DNA of 64,000 nt from Minwuia sp. (GCA_029210175.1 JARGPL010000035.1:1-64000); one strand, 5' to 3'; numbered from the stretch's first letter, positions 7,133-16,399 are shown. Made by a program: numbers and translations. The notes: generated from the letters alone by a model not told the origin.

Positions 7133-8284
7133 CTAGCGGAGCAGTCGCGCGAAGGCCCGCACATCGTCGATGAATGCGGCCGGTTCCTCCATTGCCGCGA
7201 AGTGACCCCCCGCAGGCATGTCGGTCCAGTGGATCACGTTGGCCAGCCGTTCCACCCATTGCCGGGGGGGCATGGCGAACGTGTCGCCGGGAAAATGGGC
7301 GACACCGACCGGGACCTCGATCCGCTTGCCCTCGGGGGGCTGGAAATTGTCGCTTTCGACAATGGATGTGTACATCCAGGTGGAGCTGTTGATGGTGCCC
7401 GTGTGCCAGTAGAGCGCGATGTTGGCCAAGAGGTGGTCACGGCTGAACCGGCTGGCGACATCACCATGGGTGTCGCCCCAGCGATGGAACTTCTCCAGAA
7501 TCCAGGCAGCGAGACCCGCCGGTGAATCGTTCAGGCCGTAACTGAGCGTCTGCGGCTTGGTTGACTGAATGGCCTGATACGCCGTTTCCAGCCGCATGTT
7601 GGCCTGGCGCCGCTTCAACCACGCCTGTTCCTCCGTATCCGGGTCGGAGCGGTCGCGTGGCTGCATGATGAACATGTTCTGGTGAATGCCGCAGCAGACA
7701 TCGCCGTGCGCCAGGCCGAGCCATGACGTGACCAGGCTGCCCCAGTCGCCGCCCTGGGCCATGAAACGGTCGTACCCCAGCACGTCGACCATCAGATGCC
7801 GCCAGAGCCGCGCGGTCTCCCGGCAGTCCACAGGTCTGGGCGGTGCAGCGCTGAAGCCGTATCCGGGCAGGCTGGGGACAATGACATCAAAGCCATCCGC
7901 GGCCTGACCACCGAAGCGTTCCGGATGTGCCAACGGTTCGATCACGTCCAGAAACTCGACGATGGATCCTGGCCAGCCGTGGGTCAGGATCAGGGGCAGG
8001 GGATGTTCGCCCGATCCCTTCTCATGAATGAAATGGATGTCCAGCCCGTCCACGGTCGCGTGGAAATTGTCGAACCGGTTGATCTGATGCTCCACCATCC
8101 GCCAGTCGAAACCGTCCGCCCAATGGGCACAGAGATCACGGACCTGGTCCATGTCGGCACCAAAATCCCAGCCCGCATTCGCCGGTTCTTCCCGCGGCCA
8201 GCGGGTGTCGCGCAGCCGCTGGCGAACATCGGCTATATCGGCATCACTGACCTGAACCGTGAAGGGGCGCACCGCTGCATTCAT
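7133..8284 (-). CDS. Epoxide hydrolase, EHN type (alpha/beta hydrolase)
   Basis: A 383-residue soluble alpha/beta hydrolase with the N-terminal EHN domain (about residues 5-115) of microsomal-type epoxide hydrolases, which convert epoxides to vicinal diols. The oxyanion-hole motif HGWPGS is at 102-107, the nucleophile Asp is D180 in GGDWGS, and the catalytic His is about H361 in GGHFAAMEEP. Length is normal for the family. It converges with the SCO1 gene, and a paralogue begins at the far end of the window (63482). The natural substrate cannot be told from sequence. Confidence 0.92.
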   Translation of the reverse strand: MNAAVRPFTVQVSDADIADVRQRLRDTRWPREEPANAGWDFGADMDQVRDLCAHWADGFDWRMVEHQINRFDNFHATVDGLDIHFIHEKGSGEHPLPLILTHGWPGSIVEFLDVIEPLAHPERFGGQAADGFDVIVPSLPGYGFSAAPPRPVDCRETARLWRHLMVDVLGYDRFMAQGGDWGSLVTSWLGLAHGDVCCGIHQNMFIMQPRDRSDPDTEEQAWLKRRQANMRLETAYQAIQSTKPQTLSYGLNDSPAGLAAWILEKFHRWGDTHGDVASRFSRDHLLANIALYWHTGTINSSTWMYTSIVESDNFQPPEGKRIEVPVGVAHFPGDTFAMPPRQWVERLANVIHWTDMPAGGHFAAMEEPAAFIDDVRAFARLLR

Positions 8285-8405
8285 CGTCTGTCTTCCCTGA
8301 TCGATCCGTCTGGGTGACGGCCCCTTACCATGGCGCTATCCTGTATCCAGTCAATGCGCGGCCCGTTTGCGGGTCGGAAACCCTGGATTCTGGGGAGAAG
8401 CCGAA

Positions 8406-9245
8406 ATGAACCTGTCCGAAGTTCTCTATGAACGCGAAGGCGCTGTTGCCACCATCACTCTCAACCGCCCTGAACAGCTGAACGCCTGGACCCGCCAGAT
8501 GGAGACGGAGGTGCGCGAGGCAATGATGGAGGCATCCCGCGATGATGCCGTGCGCGCCATCGTGCTGACCGGCGCGGGACGCGGGTTCTGTTCGGGCGCG
8601 GACATGAACCTGCTGGGGGATATCCAGGATCCGGCGGCGTCGGCGAAGTCGCGCATCAACTCCCTCAGTGCGGTGAACAATGCCATTCCCGACGGCCTTG
8701 ACCTGCCGACGGACTACACGATGCGCTACAGCTATTTCCCGACGGTGCCAAAGCCCGTTCTGGGGGCAATCAACGGTCCCTGCGCCGGGCTGGGTCTGGT
8801 GATGGCGCTTTACTGCGACATGCGTTTCGCCTCCGACGCCGCTGTCTTCACCACCGCCTTTTCCCGCCGCGGCCTGATTGCCGAACATGGCATTTCCTGG
8901 ATGCTGCCGATGCTGGTCGGACATGCCAATGCCCTTGACCTGCTGCTGTCGGGCCGGAAGTTCGGGGCGGCGGAGGCCCAGTCCATGGGGCTGGTCAATC
9001 GGGTGATCGAGATGGCGGACTTCACCGACCAGTGCCGTGCCTATGCCGATGAACTCGCCACCATGGTCTCGCCCCGGTCGATCCGTGTGATGAAGTCCCA
9101 GGTCTACAAGGCCATGCTGCAGTCGCTGGAACATGCGACCCTGACAGCCAATTCCGAAATGCCGGGCAGCTTCGATTCCGATGACTTCCGCGAAGGTGTC
9201 GCGCATTTCGTGGAACGCCGCGCGCCGAAGTTCAGCGGGAACTGA
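8406..9245 (+). CDS. Enoyl-CoA hydratase/isomerase family protein
   Basis: A 279-residue crotonase-fold enzyme acting on acyl-CoA thioesters. The oxyanion-hole segments are GAGRGFCSGADMNLLGD (about residues 58-74) and AINGPCAGLGLVMALYCDMRFAS (about 121-143). ATG 8406 has a GGGGAG site 10 nt upstream. The insertion after the first motif and the GLIAEHGISWMLP segment resemble broad-specificity paralogues in beta-oxidation of unusual acids. It lies 64 bp upstream of the agmatinase-family gene on the same strand. Exact substrate unknown. Confidence 0.93.
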   Translation: MNLSEVLYEREGAVATITLNRPEQLNAWTRQMETEVREAMMEASRDDAVRAIVLTGAGRGFCSGADMNLLGDIQDPAASAKSRINSLSAVNNAIPDGLDLPTDYTMRYSYFPTVPKPVLGAINGPCAGLGLVMALYCDMRFASDAAVFTTAFSRRGLIAEHGISWMLPMLVGHANALDLLLSGRKFGAAEAQSMGLVNRVIEMADFTDQCRAYADELATMVSPRSIRVMKSQVYKAMLQSLEHATLTANSEMPGSFDSDDFREGVAHFVERRAPKFSGN

Positions 9246-9309
9246 GCGCGTCAGCGCAGGTGCCGGCTTTTCCCTCGTAGTGGAACGACCGAAACAGGCA
9301 GGAGGTCGG

Positions 9310-10326
9310 ATGGACCAGGTTAATCTGAAGCGTCTGCAGGCGAAGTACGGCGCGGCGGAGCCCGGCACCACGTATGATGAGCGCTATCGTGCCATCACGG
9401 ATTCCCAGTTCGAGGATGGCGGGCGTCGTCATGCGCCCTTCGCGGGCATCCCGACGTTCCTTGGCGCGCCTGCGGTGGAGGCGCTGGACGGGCTGGATAT
9501 CGCGCTGATCGGTGTGCCGATGGACCTGGGCGTCACCAACAGGCCGGGGGCGCGGTTCGGGCCGCGCGCGGTACGCACGATTGAGCGAATAGGTCCCTGG
9601 CATCATATCCTCGCCCGCGCACCGTTCCTGGAGGCGAAGGTGGGGGATGTCGGTGATGTGCCCTTCCGCAGCCGGTTCAGCCTCGACATGGCGATGGAAG
9701 ACATCGAAGCCTATTACACGACGGTTCGCGAAGCTGGTGTCCGCCCGCTTTCAATCGGCGGCGACCATTCGATCACCTATCCGATCATGAAGGCGCTGGG
9801 GAAGGATCGGCCGCTGGGGATGATCCATATCGATGCGCATTGCGACACGGGCGGGGAATTCGATCATTCGAAATTCCACCACGGCGGCCCGTTCCGGATG
9901 GCGGTACTGGATGGTGTGCTGGATCCGGAACGCTGCGTCCAGATCGGTATTCGCGGCGCATCGGAATATATCTGGGAGTTTTCCCAGGATGCGGGGATGA
10001 AGGTGTTCCATATCGAAAAGGTCATGGAACTCGGCATTCCGGCGATTGTCAGTGAAGCCCGGCGGATCGTCGGCGATGGGCCGGTCTATGTGACGTTCGA
10101 CATCGACGGTATCGATCCGGGTTTTGCCCCGGGTACGGGCACGCCGGAGGTGGGCGGCCTGACCCCGCGCGAAGTGCAGCAGATTTTTCGCGGGCTGGAT
10201 GGCCTCGACATCGTTGGCGGCGACGTGGTCGAGGTCGCGCCACAGTATGACGCGACGACCAATACGGCCCAGGTCGGCGGTCAGATGCTGTTCGAGATAC
10301 TGACCATCATGACAGGGCGGGCGTAG
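9310..10326 (+). CDS. Agmatinase/arginase (ureohydrolase) family protein
   Basis: A 338-residue ureohydrolase with the binuclear manganese ligands in place: H153 (GGDHSI), D175, H177 and D179 (DAHCD), D264 and D266 (DIDGID). These enzymes hydrolyse a guanidino group, releasing urea. The 60-residue N-terminal extension (AGIPTFLGAP) resembles guanidinobutyrase, guanidinopropionase and agmatinase homologues rather than arginase. ATG 9310 follows an AGGAGG site. No polyamine genes are adjacent, so I name only the family. Confidence 0.92.
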   Translation: MDQVNLKRLQAKYGAAEPGTTYDERYRAITDSQFEDGGRRHAPFAGIPTFLGAPAVEALDGLDIALIGVPMDLGVTNRPGARFGPRAVRTIERIGPWHHILARAPFLEAKVGDVGDVPFRSRFSLDMAMEDIEAYYTTVREAGVRPLSIGGDHSITYPIMKALGKDRPLGMIHIDAHCDTGGEFDHSKFHHGGPFRMAVLDGVLDPERCVQIGIRGASEYIWEFSQDAGMKVFHIEKVMELGIPAIVSEARRIVGDGPVYVTFDIDGIDPGFAPGTGTPEVGGLTPREVQQIFRGLDGLDIVGGDVVEVAPQYDATTNTAQVGGQMLFEILTIMTGRA

Positions 10327-10370
10327 GCTCGGACCTGCTCAGTCTGTTGTCGTGGGGACTTTTGGCCGGG

Positions 10371-11597
10371 TCACCCGATGTGTGCGATCTGCATTTCAAG
10401 TTCCTCAGCGGTCAGCGGATAATCGATGCCGTTGCGGGCGGCCAGCAGCTCGTGCGGGGGAACGCGGGCGATGCGTTGCTGTACCAGCAACGCCGTGCGC
10501 ATGGACAGGCCAGCCTGGTGCACCAGCGCGGTCGTCGCCTTGCCATTGCGCATGGCCATGATCCGCTCCACCGCTTCGTCCTTGCGACCGGATTTCAGGG
10601 CCAGGGCACGGACGACGAAACTGCGTCGATTCTTCTCCATCGCCTTCTGGATCACTTCGTCATCCAGCTTGCCGCGCTTGTTCAGGTCTTCGGCAAAATC
10701 CTCATCCAGTTTCTGGTCAGCATCCTTGTCTTCCGCAAGCCTTTCGCCAACGGCTTCGGCCAGAGCCCTGCGGGTGCGGTTGTCCAGATCACCGCGTTCC
10801 GCCAGCCGGTCGAGCAGTGAGCGGGCGACGAAGGTGGATATCCGGCGGATCGCGCGCTGTGACAGTTCAGGCCGCATGACCAGCGGCTCATGCAGCATGT
10901 CGATGTCCTTCACGCCATCAGTCAGCTTGTCGAGTGTCTCGCTGCGTACGGTGGCCGACTTGTTGTGCAACAAGGCAGCGACCGAGGGCAGGTCGGTCGT
11001 CGCGACCACGGCATCGGCGACCTCTGTACTGATGCCGCGCCTGCGCGCGATGGAGGGCAGGGCACCCAACGTCACCCCGGCACCAATGATCTCGACCAGA
11101 TCGGCGTCGTTCAGCAGAGGCGAATATTCCAGGATCGGTGCCGCGACGATTTCCTCCACGTCCTGCGCCAGTTTCATGACGATCTGTTTTGGGACGATAT
11201 CTGAGCCCCGGATGGCGTCTGCCAGCGCGGCGCGGACATCCACCAACCGGTCATTCGAGAGATGTTCCAGGGCCTGCTCGGTCAGTTCTCTCAGGCGCTC
11301 TTCCTTCTTCTTGCCCATGCCGGGCAGCAGTCGACCGATCTTGCGTGCCAGTTCGGTACGCACGTAGGGGTCGTCGTCGGTTGCAAGCAGCAGGTCTGCA
11401 TGGCCCGGCGTCGAAGGGTTCTGCGCGACGGCGGAGCGGACGTCCTTGTCCTTGTCCTCCGCCAGGTAGTAGAGAACCTCTGGCCGCACGTCCGAATCGC
11501 GTGCCAGGGCCAGTCGGGTGCCCTGATTGGGGTTCTTCAGATTGGCGATCTGCTGCTGATAGGCGAGCAGGTCTGCGGTGCGCTTGTCGTCAGCCAT
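10371..11597 (-). CDS. DUF2336 domain protein (HEAT-like helical repeats)
   Basis: A 408-residue, entirely helical, charged protein matching the DUF2336 family, which is common in alphaproteobacteria. Helical-hairpin repeats fill residues 15-230 (RLALARDSDVRPEVLYYLAEDKDKDVRSAVAQNP...). There is no enzymatic motif or membrane segment, so it is probably a cytoplasmic scaffold. The ATG at 11597 starts MADDKRT. A CtrA-like box (CTAA-N7-TTAAC) sits 51 nt upstream. It diverges from the nucleotidase gene. The cellular role of DUF2336 proteins is not settled. Confidence 0.88.
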   Translation of the reverse strand: MADDKRTADLLAYQQQIANLKNPNQGTRLALARDSDVRPEVLYYLAEDKDKDVRSAVAQNPSTPGHADLLLATDDDPYVRTELARKIGRLLPGMGKKKEERLRELTEQALEHLSNDRLVDVRAALADAIRGSDIVPKQIVMKLAQDVEEIVAAPILEYSPLLNDADLVEIIGAGVTLGALPSIARRRGISTEVADAVVATTDLPSVAALLHNKSATVRSETLDKLTDGVKDIDMLHEPLVMRPELSQRAIRRISTFVARSLLDRLAERGDLDNRTRRALAEAVGERLAEDKDADQKLDEDFAEDLNKRGKLDDEVIQKAMEKNRRSFVVRALALKSGRKDEAVERIMAMRNGKATTALVHQAGLSMRTALLVQQRIARVPPHELLAARNGIDYPLTAEELEMQIAHIG

Positions 11598-11647
11598 CTT
11601 GTGCGTTCCCGGATAACGAATTCTGCAAACATCATCGCGCTTCCTGG

Positions 11648-11663
11648 CTAACGGTCGGTTAAC
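11648..11663 (+). promoter_or_regulatory. CtrA-like binding site between divergent genes
   Basis: CTAA-CGGTCGG-TTAAC differs from the CtrA consensus TTAA-N7-TTAAC at one base. It lies 51 nt upstream of the DUF2336 start (minus) and 38 nt upstream of the nucleotidase start (plus), so it could serve either gene. CtrA is the alphaproteobacterial master regulator of cell cycle and motility. A single near-match can occur by chance. Confidence 0.4.
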
Positions 11664-11700
11664 GGCTTGCGACGGATGGCGCGCGCGGTAATAAGGGGGC

Positions 11701-12411
11701 ATGACTGACAAAGCCCCTGATGACGACACGCCCGCCCCGGATCTGCGCCATGTGGACACCTGGGTCTTCGACCTGGACAACACGCTGTATCCGGCGCAGA
11801 GCAATCTGTTCGCGCAAGTCAGCGACCGGATGCGCTATTTCATCTGTGACTATCTGAAGGTCGATGAGGATGAGGCCCATCGCCTGCAAAAGGGATATTT
11901 CATCAGTCACGGCACGACGTTGAAGGGATTGATCGATCATCACGGCATTCGGCCGGAAGACTTTCTGGATTATGTGCATGACATCGATCTGACACCCGTG
12001 GACGCCAATCTGGCCCTGGCCGATGCATTGAAGCGGTTGCCGGGTCGCAGGCTCGTGTTCACCAATGGCTCGGTCAGCCACGCCGAGAATGTCATGGGCA
12101 AGATCGGCATCAATGACTGTTTCGAGGCGATCTTCGACATCGTGCATTCCAACTTCGTGCCGAAGAAGGAAGCGGCACCATATCACCAGTTCATTGCCGC
12201 CCATGACGTGAATCCGAAAAGCGCGGTGATGTTCGAGGACATGGCCCGCAACCTCGTTCCGGCCCATGCCATCGGCATGACGACCGTCTGGATTCCGGGC
12301 ATCAGCGAATGGAGCCATGAGGAATCGACGGGCGAACACATTCACCACGTCACCAACGATCTCACGGCATTCCTGACGTCTGCCCTGGACCTGATCGAAC
12401 GGGAAGGCTGA
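11701..12411 (+). CDS. HAD-family pyrimidine 5'-nucleotidase
   Basis: A 236-residue haloacid dehalogenase hydrolase of the pyrimidine 5'-nucleotidase (SDT1-like) subgroup, which dephosphorylates nucleoside monophosphates. Motif I is D24-L-D26-NTLYP, motif II is LVFTNGS (about residues 117-123), motif III is around KK-E at about 157-158, and motif IV is VMFEDMARNL (about 177-186). Length is typical. The TGA stop abuts the stop of the convergent M81 gene in a TGATCA hexamer, leaving no intergenic space. Confidence 0.92.
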   Translation: MTDKAPDDDTPAPDLRHVDTWVFDLDNTLYPAQSNLFAQVSDRMRYFICDYLKVDEDEAHRLQKGYFISHGTTLKGLIDHHGIRPEDFLDYVHDIDLTPVDANLALADALKRLPGRRLVFTNGSVSHAENVMGKIGINDCFEAIFDIVHSNFVPKKEAAPYHQFIAAHDVNPKSAVMFEDMARNLVPAHAIGMTTVWIPGISEWSHEESTGEHIHHVTNDLTAFLTSALDLIEREG

Positions 12412-13923
12412 TCAGTCGGGCTGATGTTCCGGACCATTGGGGCCGAGGCGGACGCCGGCGCGCAGGTTGCGGTACTTGTTCTTCGCCGGACGGTCAATGA
12501 AGGCACCGGGTGACTCGACCACCAGAATGTCTTCTGCAATGTCGGTGAAATCGCCCCGGAAATGCACCGATGACTTCAGGCACAGGATCGGCACCTGATC
12601 CGGTTCGATACCGATATGGCGGAACATTTCCTTGTCGGCGGCCTGCATGCGGCCCTCACAGACGACCACACGAACGCCATCGATCTCCAGCACGGCGGTC
12701 TTGCCAAGCTTCGCGTTGTTGCCGCCATAGAATGGGCCGGTGCAGAGGAATTGCCCGTCTGACAGGGCCGCAACCCGGAATGTCGCCGTAAAGGGCGGGT
12801 CGCCGCCTTCGAAAAGCTTGCCACCAACGGACAGTTCGATTTCCGCACCGACGCCCGCGGCATGCGCCGCCTTTGCGGCGGCCGGGTCGGTCAGGTGCCC
12901 CAGCACGGCACCCTCCGCCCGTCCTTCGACCAGCGCGCGCAGCAGTCCCGTCGTATCGGATGTGCCGCCAGCGCCGGAATTGTCCTGCACGTCAGCCAGC
13001 ACGATGGTGCGTGACGCGCTGTTGTGCATGCCGCGCGCCTTTGACACCGCTGCGGCAGGGCTCAGCATGGGCACGGCAAATTCACCCTCATGCGCCAGGA
13101 CATGGTCGCGCAGCCGGTCGGCGGCGGCATCGGCGGCATTCTGATCGTCGGCATAGGCGACAACTGCGGGGCCGCATTCCAGAATGTCCGCCGGGTGAAA
13201 ACCCGGGGTGTAACTGATGGTGCTGACGGCGCCTGCCTGCATGTCAGCGACCAGGTCGTAGAGCGATTTCGACGGCTCCACCATGGTACACTGACCGGTC
13301 AGCGGGCCCAGGAAATCCAGCTTGCGGAAGGCCTTGGCCTGTTTCGGGCGATCCGCACCCAGAATCATGTGCAGATGTTCGGCTGACCGCTTGCCGGTCT
13401 CGGCCATGTCGATGTGCGGATAGGTGCGATAGCCGATCAGTGCGTCGGCATGCTGCACCATCAGTTTGGTGATGTTCACATGCAGGTCCAGGCTGACGAC
13501 GACTGTCATCTCGTCACCGATCCGTGCCCGCAGACGGCGCAGCAACTCGCCTTCGCCATCCTCCTGATGCTGCGCCACCATGGCCCCGTGCAGGTCCAGA
13601 TAGACCGCATCCGCACCCTTGCCGATCTCGTCGACGATACCGTCCACGATCATGGTCACGATCCGCTCGTAGGCGTCTTCGGTGACATAGCCCGCTGGCA
13701 CGGCAGCACACCAGAGCACCGGTGCGATGTCATGGCCCAGTGCCTGTGCCTTGCTGATGAATCCCCCGGTGGCGATATTCGCGGGCGGGAATACATCCAG
13801 CATTTCCGCCCCCAGCGTCAGGCCGGGAAATCCCTCCGCCTGCTCGAAATGCTCATAGGTGGTGAGCACGGGCGCGAACGTGTTGGTTTCATGCATGAAA
13901 CCGGCAATGGCAATACGGGCCAT
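12412..13923 (-). CDS. M81 family (MlrC-like) metallopeptidase
   Basis: A 503-residue member of the M81 family, named after the microcystin-degrading MlrC. The N-terminal signature RIAIAGFMHETNTFAPVLTT and the zinc-ligand-containing LDLHGAMV and SLDLHVNIT segments (about residues 119-156) are present. The C-terminal half is the MlrC C-domain. Most family members are in bacteria that never meet microcystin, so a hydrolase or amidase role on another cyclic or peptide-like substrate is likelier. It is followed on the same strand by a DsbA-like isomerase gene. The stop abuts the convergent nucleotidase stop. Confidence 0.9.
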   Translation of the reverse strand: MARIAIAGFMHETNTFAPVLTTYEHFEQAEGFPGLTLGAEMLDVFPPANIATGGFISKAQALGHDIAPVLWCAAVPAGYVTEDAYERIVTMIVDGIVDEIGKGADAVYLDLHGAMVAQHQEDGEGELLRRLRARIGDEMTVVVSLDLHVNITKLMVQHADALIGYRTYPHIDMAETGKRSAEHLHMILGADRPKQAKAFRKLDFLGPLTGQCTMVEPSKSLYDLVADMQAGAVSTISYTPGFHPADILECGPAVVAYADDQNAADAAADRLRDHVLAHEGEFAVPMLSPAAAVSKARGMHNSASRTIVLADVQDNSGAGGTSDTTGLLRALVEGRAEGAVLGHLTDPAAAKAAHAAGVGAEIELSVGGKLFEGGDPPFTATFRVAALSDGQFLCTGPFYGGNNAKLGKTAVLEIDGVRVVVCEGRMQAADKEMFRHIGIEPDQVPILCLKSSVHFRGDFTDIAEDILVVESPGAFIDRPAKNKYRNLRAGVRLGPNGPEHQPD

Positions 13924-13961
13924 GATGGGCCTCCGACTGGTTCAGTGCTGCTGGATGGGGT

Positions 13962-14573
13962 TCAGCGCTTGTAAGGCTGCTTCAGGGCGCGTTCGACCTG
14001 TTCGAGACGGTCCTGACCGTAGAACATGTCACCATCCACGAAATAGGTGGGGGAGCCGAAGACGGAGCGGTCGATGGCTTCCTGGGTCCAGCGCTGATAG
14101 ATGCCCTGGATTTCCGGCGTCAGCGCAGCCTGCAGCAACGGATCGGGGTCGACGCCGACTTCCCGTGCAAGCCTGGCCAGTGTGGGGGCGTCATCCAGGT
14201 CGCTGTCTTCGGCCCAGTGCGACTCCAGCAGGCGGTGGGAAAGTTCGTCGATGTTCAGCCCCGCTTCCATGCCTGCAATCAGGAAGCAGTTGGACAGGGT
14301 GATGTCGTTGCCATGGTGGGTCGGCGTATGGCCGATGACCGGGGCATTGCGCTCCTCGCTCCAGCGCTGGATCTCGCGACCGAAGAAATAGGCCTTGTGC
14401 CCATCGGACCGGTTGCCGAAGGGGGATTTGCTGACTTCGGCAACCACCCTGCGCAGGTCGATGGGGCGATGCGCAATGGTGCGTCCGGCATCGCGTGCGA
14501 TCTGCTGGAACCGGCGATGGCCCAGATAGGCATAGGCCGAATAGGCGGCGTAGAAATATTCAATCCCGGCCAC
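13962..14573 (-). CDS. 2-hydroxychromene-2-carboxylate isomerase (DsbA-like)
   Basis: A 203-residue thioredoxin-fold protein of the DsbA/kappa-GST group. N-terminal YFYAAYSAYAYLGHRR matches the HCCA isomerase pattern, where a serine or tyrosine replaces the redox CxxC. GSPTYFVDGDMFYGQDRL near the C-terminus is the cis-proline region. The reference enzyme isomerises 2-hydroxychromene-2-carboxylate in naphthalene degradation and uses glutathione; many homologues lack a known substrate. It has a GTG start with AAGGAG about 8 nt upstream. It follows a GNAT gene by 27 nt, but no aromatic catabolic genes are nearby. Confidence 0.88.
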   Translation of the reverse strand: MAGIEYFYAAYSAYAYLGHRRFQQIARDAGRTIAHRPIDLRRVVAEVSKSPFGNRSDGHKAYFFGREIQRWSEERNAPVIGHTPTHHGNDITLSNCFLIAGMEAGLNIDELSHRLLESHWAEDSDLDDAPTLARLAREVGVDPDPLLQAALTPEIQGIYQRWTQEAIDRSVFGSPTYFVDGDMFYGQDRLEQVERALKQPYKR

Positions 14574-14600
14574 GGGCGGGCTCCTTGTTCAGTCGGGTCA

Positions 14601-15269
14601 TCAGGTCGATGCATGGGCGGGATGGCTCGGGTTCCGCCAGACCATGTGGGCGGCGAAGTCCCCGGATTCCGTATCGCCGGGAAGGTAGTTTCGCAGAACC
14701 CCGAGAGGGGCGAAACCGTTACGGCGCTGAAATCCGATCACGGGATCGCGCACTTTCCGCGCCGCCGCCGCCTCCAGATACGCCTCGGGCGTCGGAAATC
14801 GCTTGCGGTTCTTCATGTAGGCAGGCATGCGACCGCCAAAGATGATGCCCTTCAGCTTCAGGCGGGTGGCGAGGCGCTTGCGTGCGACGTACAGGCGTTG
14901 CCCGATGCGCTGGCCGCGCTGGCCCGGGTCGACACAGACTTCCATGCCATACAGCCAATCGCCGTCAGGGTCATGATTGCTGGCCATGCCGTCGTTGGTG
15001 ATTTCCGGCCAGGTATGCGGCCCCATCGCTGTCGCTTCATCGATCATGAAGGTCGCGGCATAGCCGACGATGACGCCTTCGTTCTCAACCACGAACTGGC
15101 CCTGCGGGAAATGCGTCATGGGACCCATGACGGTGCTGGCGGGATATTGCAGCTGCGGCGGATAGACCTTCGCAATCAGGTCGGCGATGGCCTGCGCATC
15201 GTGCGCGCCGGCATTGCGCACGACGAGGGGGGGCAGCGGACTTCTGCCAGTTGGTTGCTCATCGCTCAT
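14601..15269 (-). CDS. GNAT family N-acetyltransferase
   Basis: A 222-residue acetyltransferase of the GNAT fold. Motif A, which binds acetyl-CoA pyrophosphate, is EVCVDPGQRGQRIGQRLY (about residues 112-129), preceded by a beta-strand pair around FMIDEAT and GDWLYG. The C-terminal segment (VIGFQRRNGFAPLGVLRNYLPGD) closes the fold. The ATG overlaps the modC stop by 4 nt, so it is translated with the molybdate transporter genes; nothing else links it to molybdenum. Substrate unknown. Confidence 0.87.
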   Translation of the reverse strand: MSDEQPTGRSPLPPLVVRNAGAHDAQAIADLIAKVYPPQLQYPASTVMGPMTHFPQGQFVVENEGVIVGYAATFMIDEATAMGPHTWPEITNDGMASNHDPDGDWLYGMEVCVDPGQRGQRIGQRLYVARKRLATRLKLKGIIFGGRMPAYMKNRKRFPTPEAYLEAAAARKVRDPVIGFQRRNGFAPLGVLRNYLPGDTESGDFAAHMVWRNPSHPAHAST

Positions 15270-16399
15270 GTTGCGGCTCTTGTCTGATTGTGGGCACCAG
15301 TATGACCCGAACGTCCCGCCCCGTCCCGCTCCACCGTCACGCTCTTGATCACCGCGTGAACGGGCTGTCCTTCTGCCAGTTCCAGCCGTGCGAGGGACCG
15401 GTGCGTGATACGCGCCACCAGGCGGTCAGTGGCGCAGGCGATCTGCACATCCAGGTAGGCCCCTTCATCGCGTCGGATTGCGGCGATGGTCCCGCTGATG
15501 ACGTTGTTGGCGCTCAGCCCGGTTGGCAGTGCGGTCGCCAGCATGACATCCCGCGCCCTTACGCGAACCCTGACCGGGGCACCCACCGGGCGGTCGATCT
15601 GCGGCACCCACAGGTGACCGCCCGCAATGGTCACTGCTGTCAGATGATGGTCCCGATCATGCTCGGCGACATTCCCGGGCAGTACCGACCCGGCCTCGAA
15701 CCGTCCCGTCAGGGGGAACAGGTCGATGCGGGAGGTGACGGCATAGATGTCATCACTGGCCGCGACCTTGCCCTGATCCAGCACCACCATGTGATCGGCC
15801 AGCCGCGTTACCTCATCCAGGGCATGACTGACGTGGACCATGGGGATATTCGCTACGTCACGCAGCTGTTCCAGCATGCCCATGATCTCGTGCCGCCTGG
15901 GCTGGTCCAGTGCGGCGAAGGGTTCATCCAGCAGCAGCAGGCGCGGCGCAAACAAGACCGCACGGCCCAGTGCCACCCGCTGGCGCTCACCACCGGACAG
16001 GTGCAGCGGCTTGCGACGCAACAGATGCCCGATCCCCAACAGGTCGATCAGGGCATCGAACCCGATCGCGGGCCTGCGTGACCCGGCGCGGCGGGCGCCG
16101 AACAACAGGTTGCTGCGCACATCCAGATGCGGGAACAGGCGGCTGTCCTGAAACACATAGCCGATCTGGCGCTTCTGGGTCGGGACATTGGTGCCTGCTG
16201 CACTGTCGAACAGGGTCTCGCCATCCAGCCGCACGTGTCCGCCGTCAGGGGTGATCAGCCCTGCAATGGCCGCGATGATGGTCGATTTGCCTGCCCCAGA
16301 TGGGCCGAAAAGGGCGGTTATCCCAGGCTCATCCACCGCGAAGGCGGTATCCAGGCGGAAGCCGCCCAGGTCGTGCCTGATGTCGATATCCAGGTTCAT
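15266..16399 (-). CDS. modC: Molybdate ABC transporter ATP-binding protein ModC
   Basis: A 377-residue ABC ATPase that powers molybdate import. Walker A is GPSGAGKST (residues 32-40), the signature is LSGGERQRVALGRAV (about 133), and Walker B is LLLLDEPFAALD. The C-terminal TOBE domain (about 300-360) is the molybdate-sensing regulatory part typical of ModC. It overlaps modB by 4 nt upstream and the GNAT gene by 4 nt downstream, in the order modA-modB-modC-GNAT. No ModE-type regulator is adjacent. Confidence 0.95.
   Translation of the reverse strand: MNLDIDIRHDLGGFRLDTAFAVDEPGITALFGPSGAGKSTIIAAIAGLITPDGGHVRLDGETLFDSAAGTNVPTQKRQIGYVFQDSRLFPHLDVRSNLLFGARRAGSRRPAIGFDALIDLLGIGHLLRRKPLHLSGGERQRVALGRAVLFAPRLLLLDEPFAALDQPRRHEIMGMLEQLRDVANIPMVHVSHALDEVTRLADHMVVLDQGKVAASDDIYAVTSRIDLFPLTGRFEAGSVLPGNVAEHDRDHHLTAVTIAGGHLWVPQIDRPVGAPVRVRVRARDVMLATALPTGLSANNVISGTIAAIRRDEGAYLDVQIACATDRLVARITHRSLARLELAEGQPVHAVIKSVTVERDGAGRSGHTGAHNQTRAAT

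Noticed and set aside
13962-15269. Operon with modABC implying a molybdenum-related role for the GNAT and the DsbA-like isomerase
   Set aside because: The overlap shows cotranscription only; neither protein has a molybdenum link by family.
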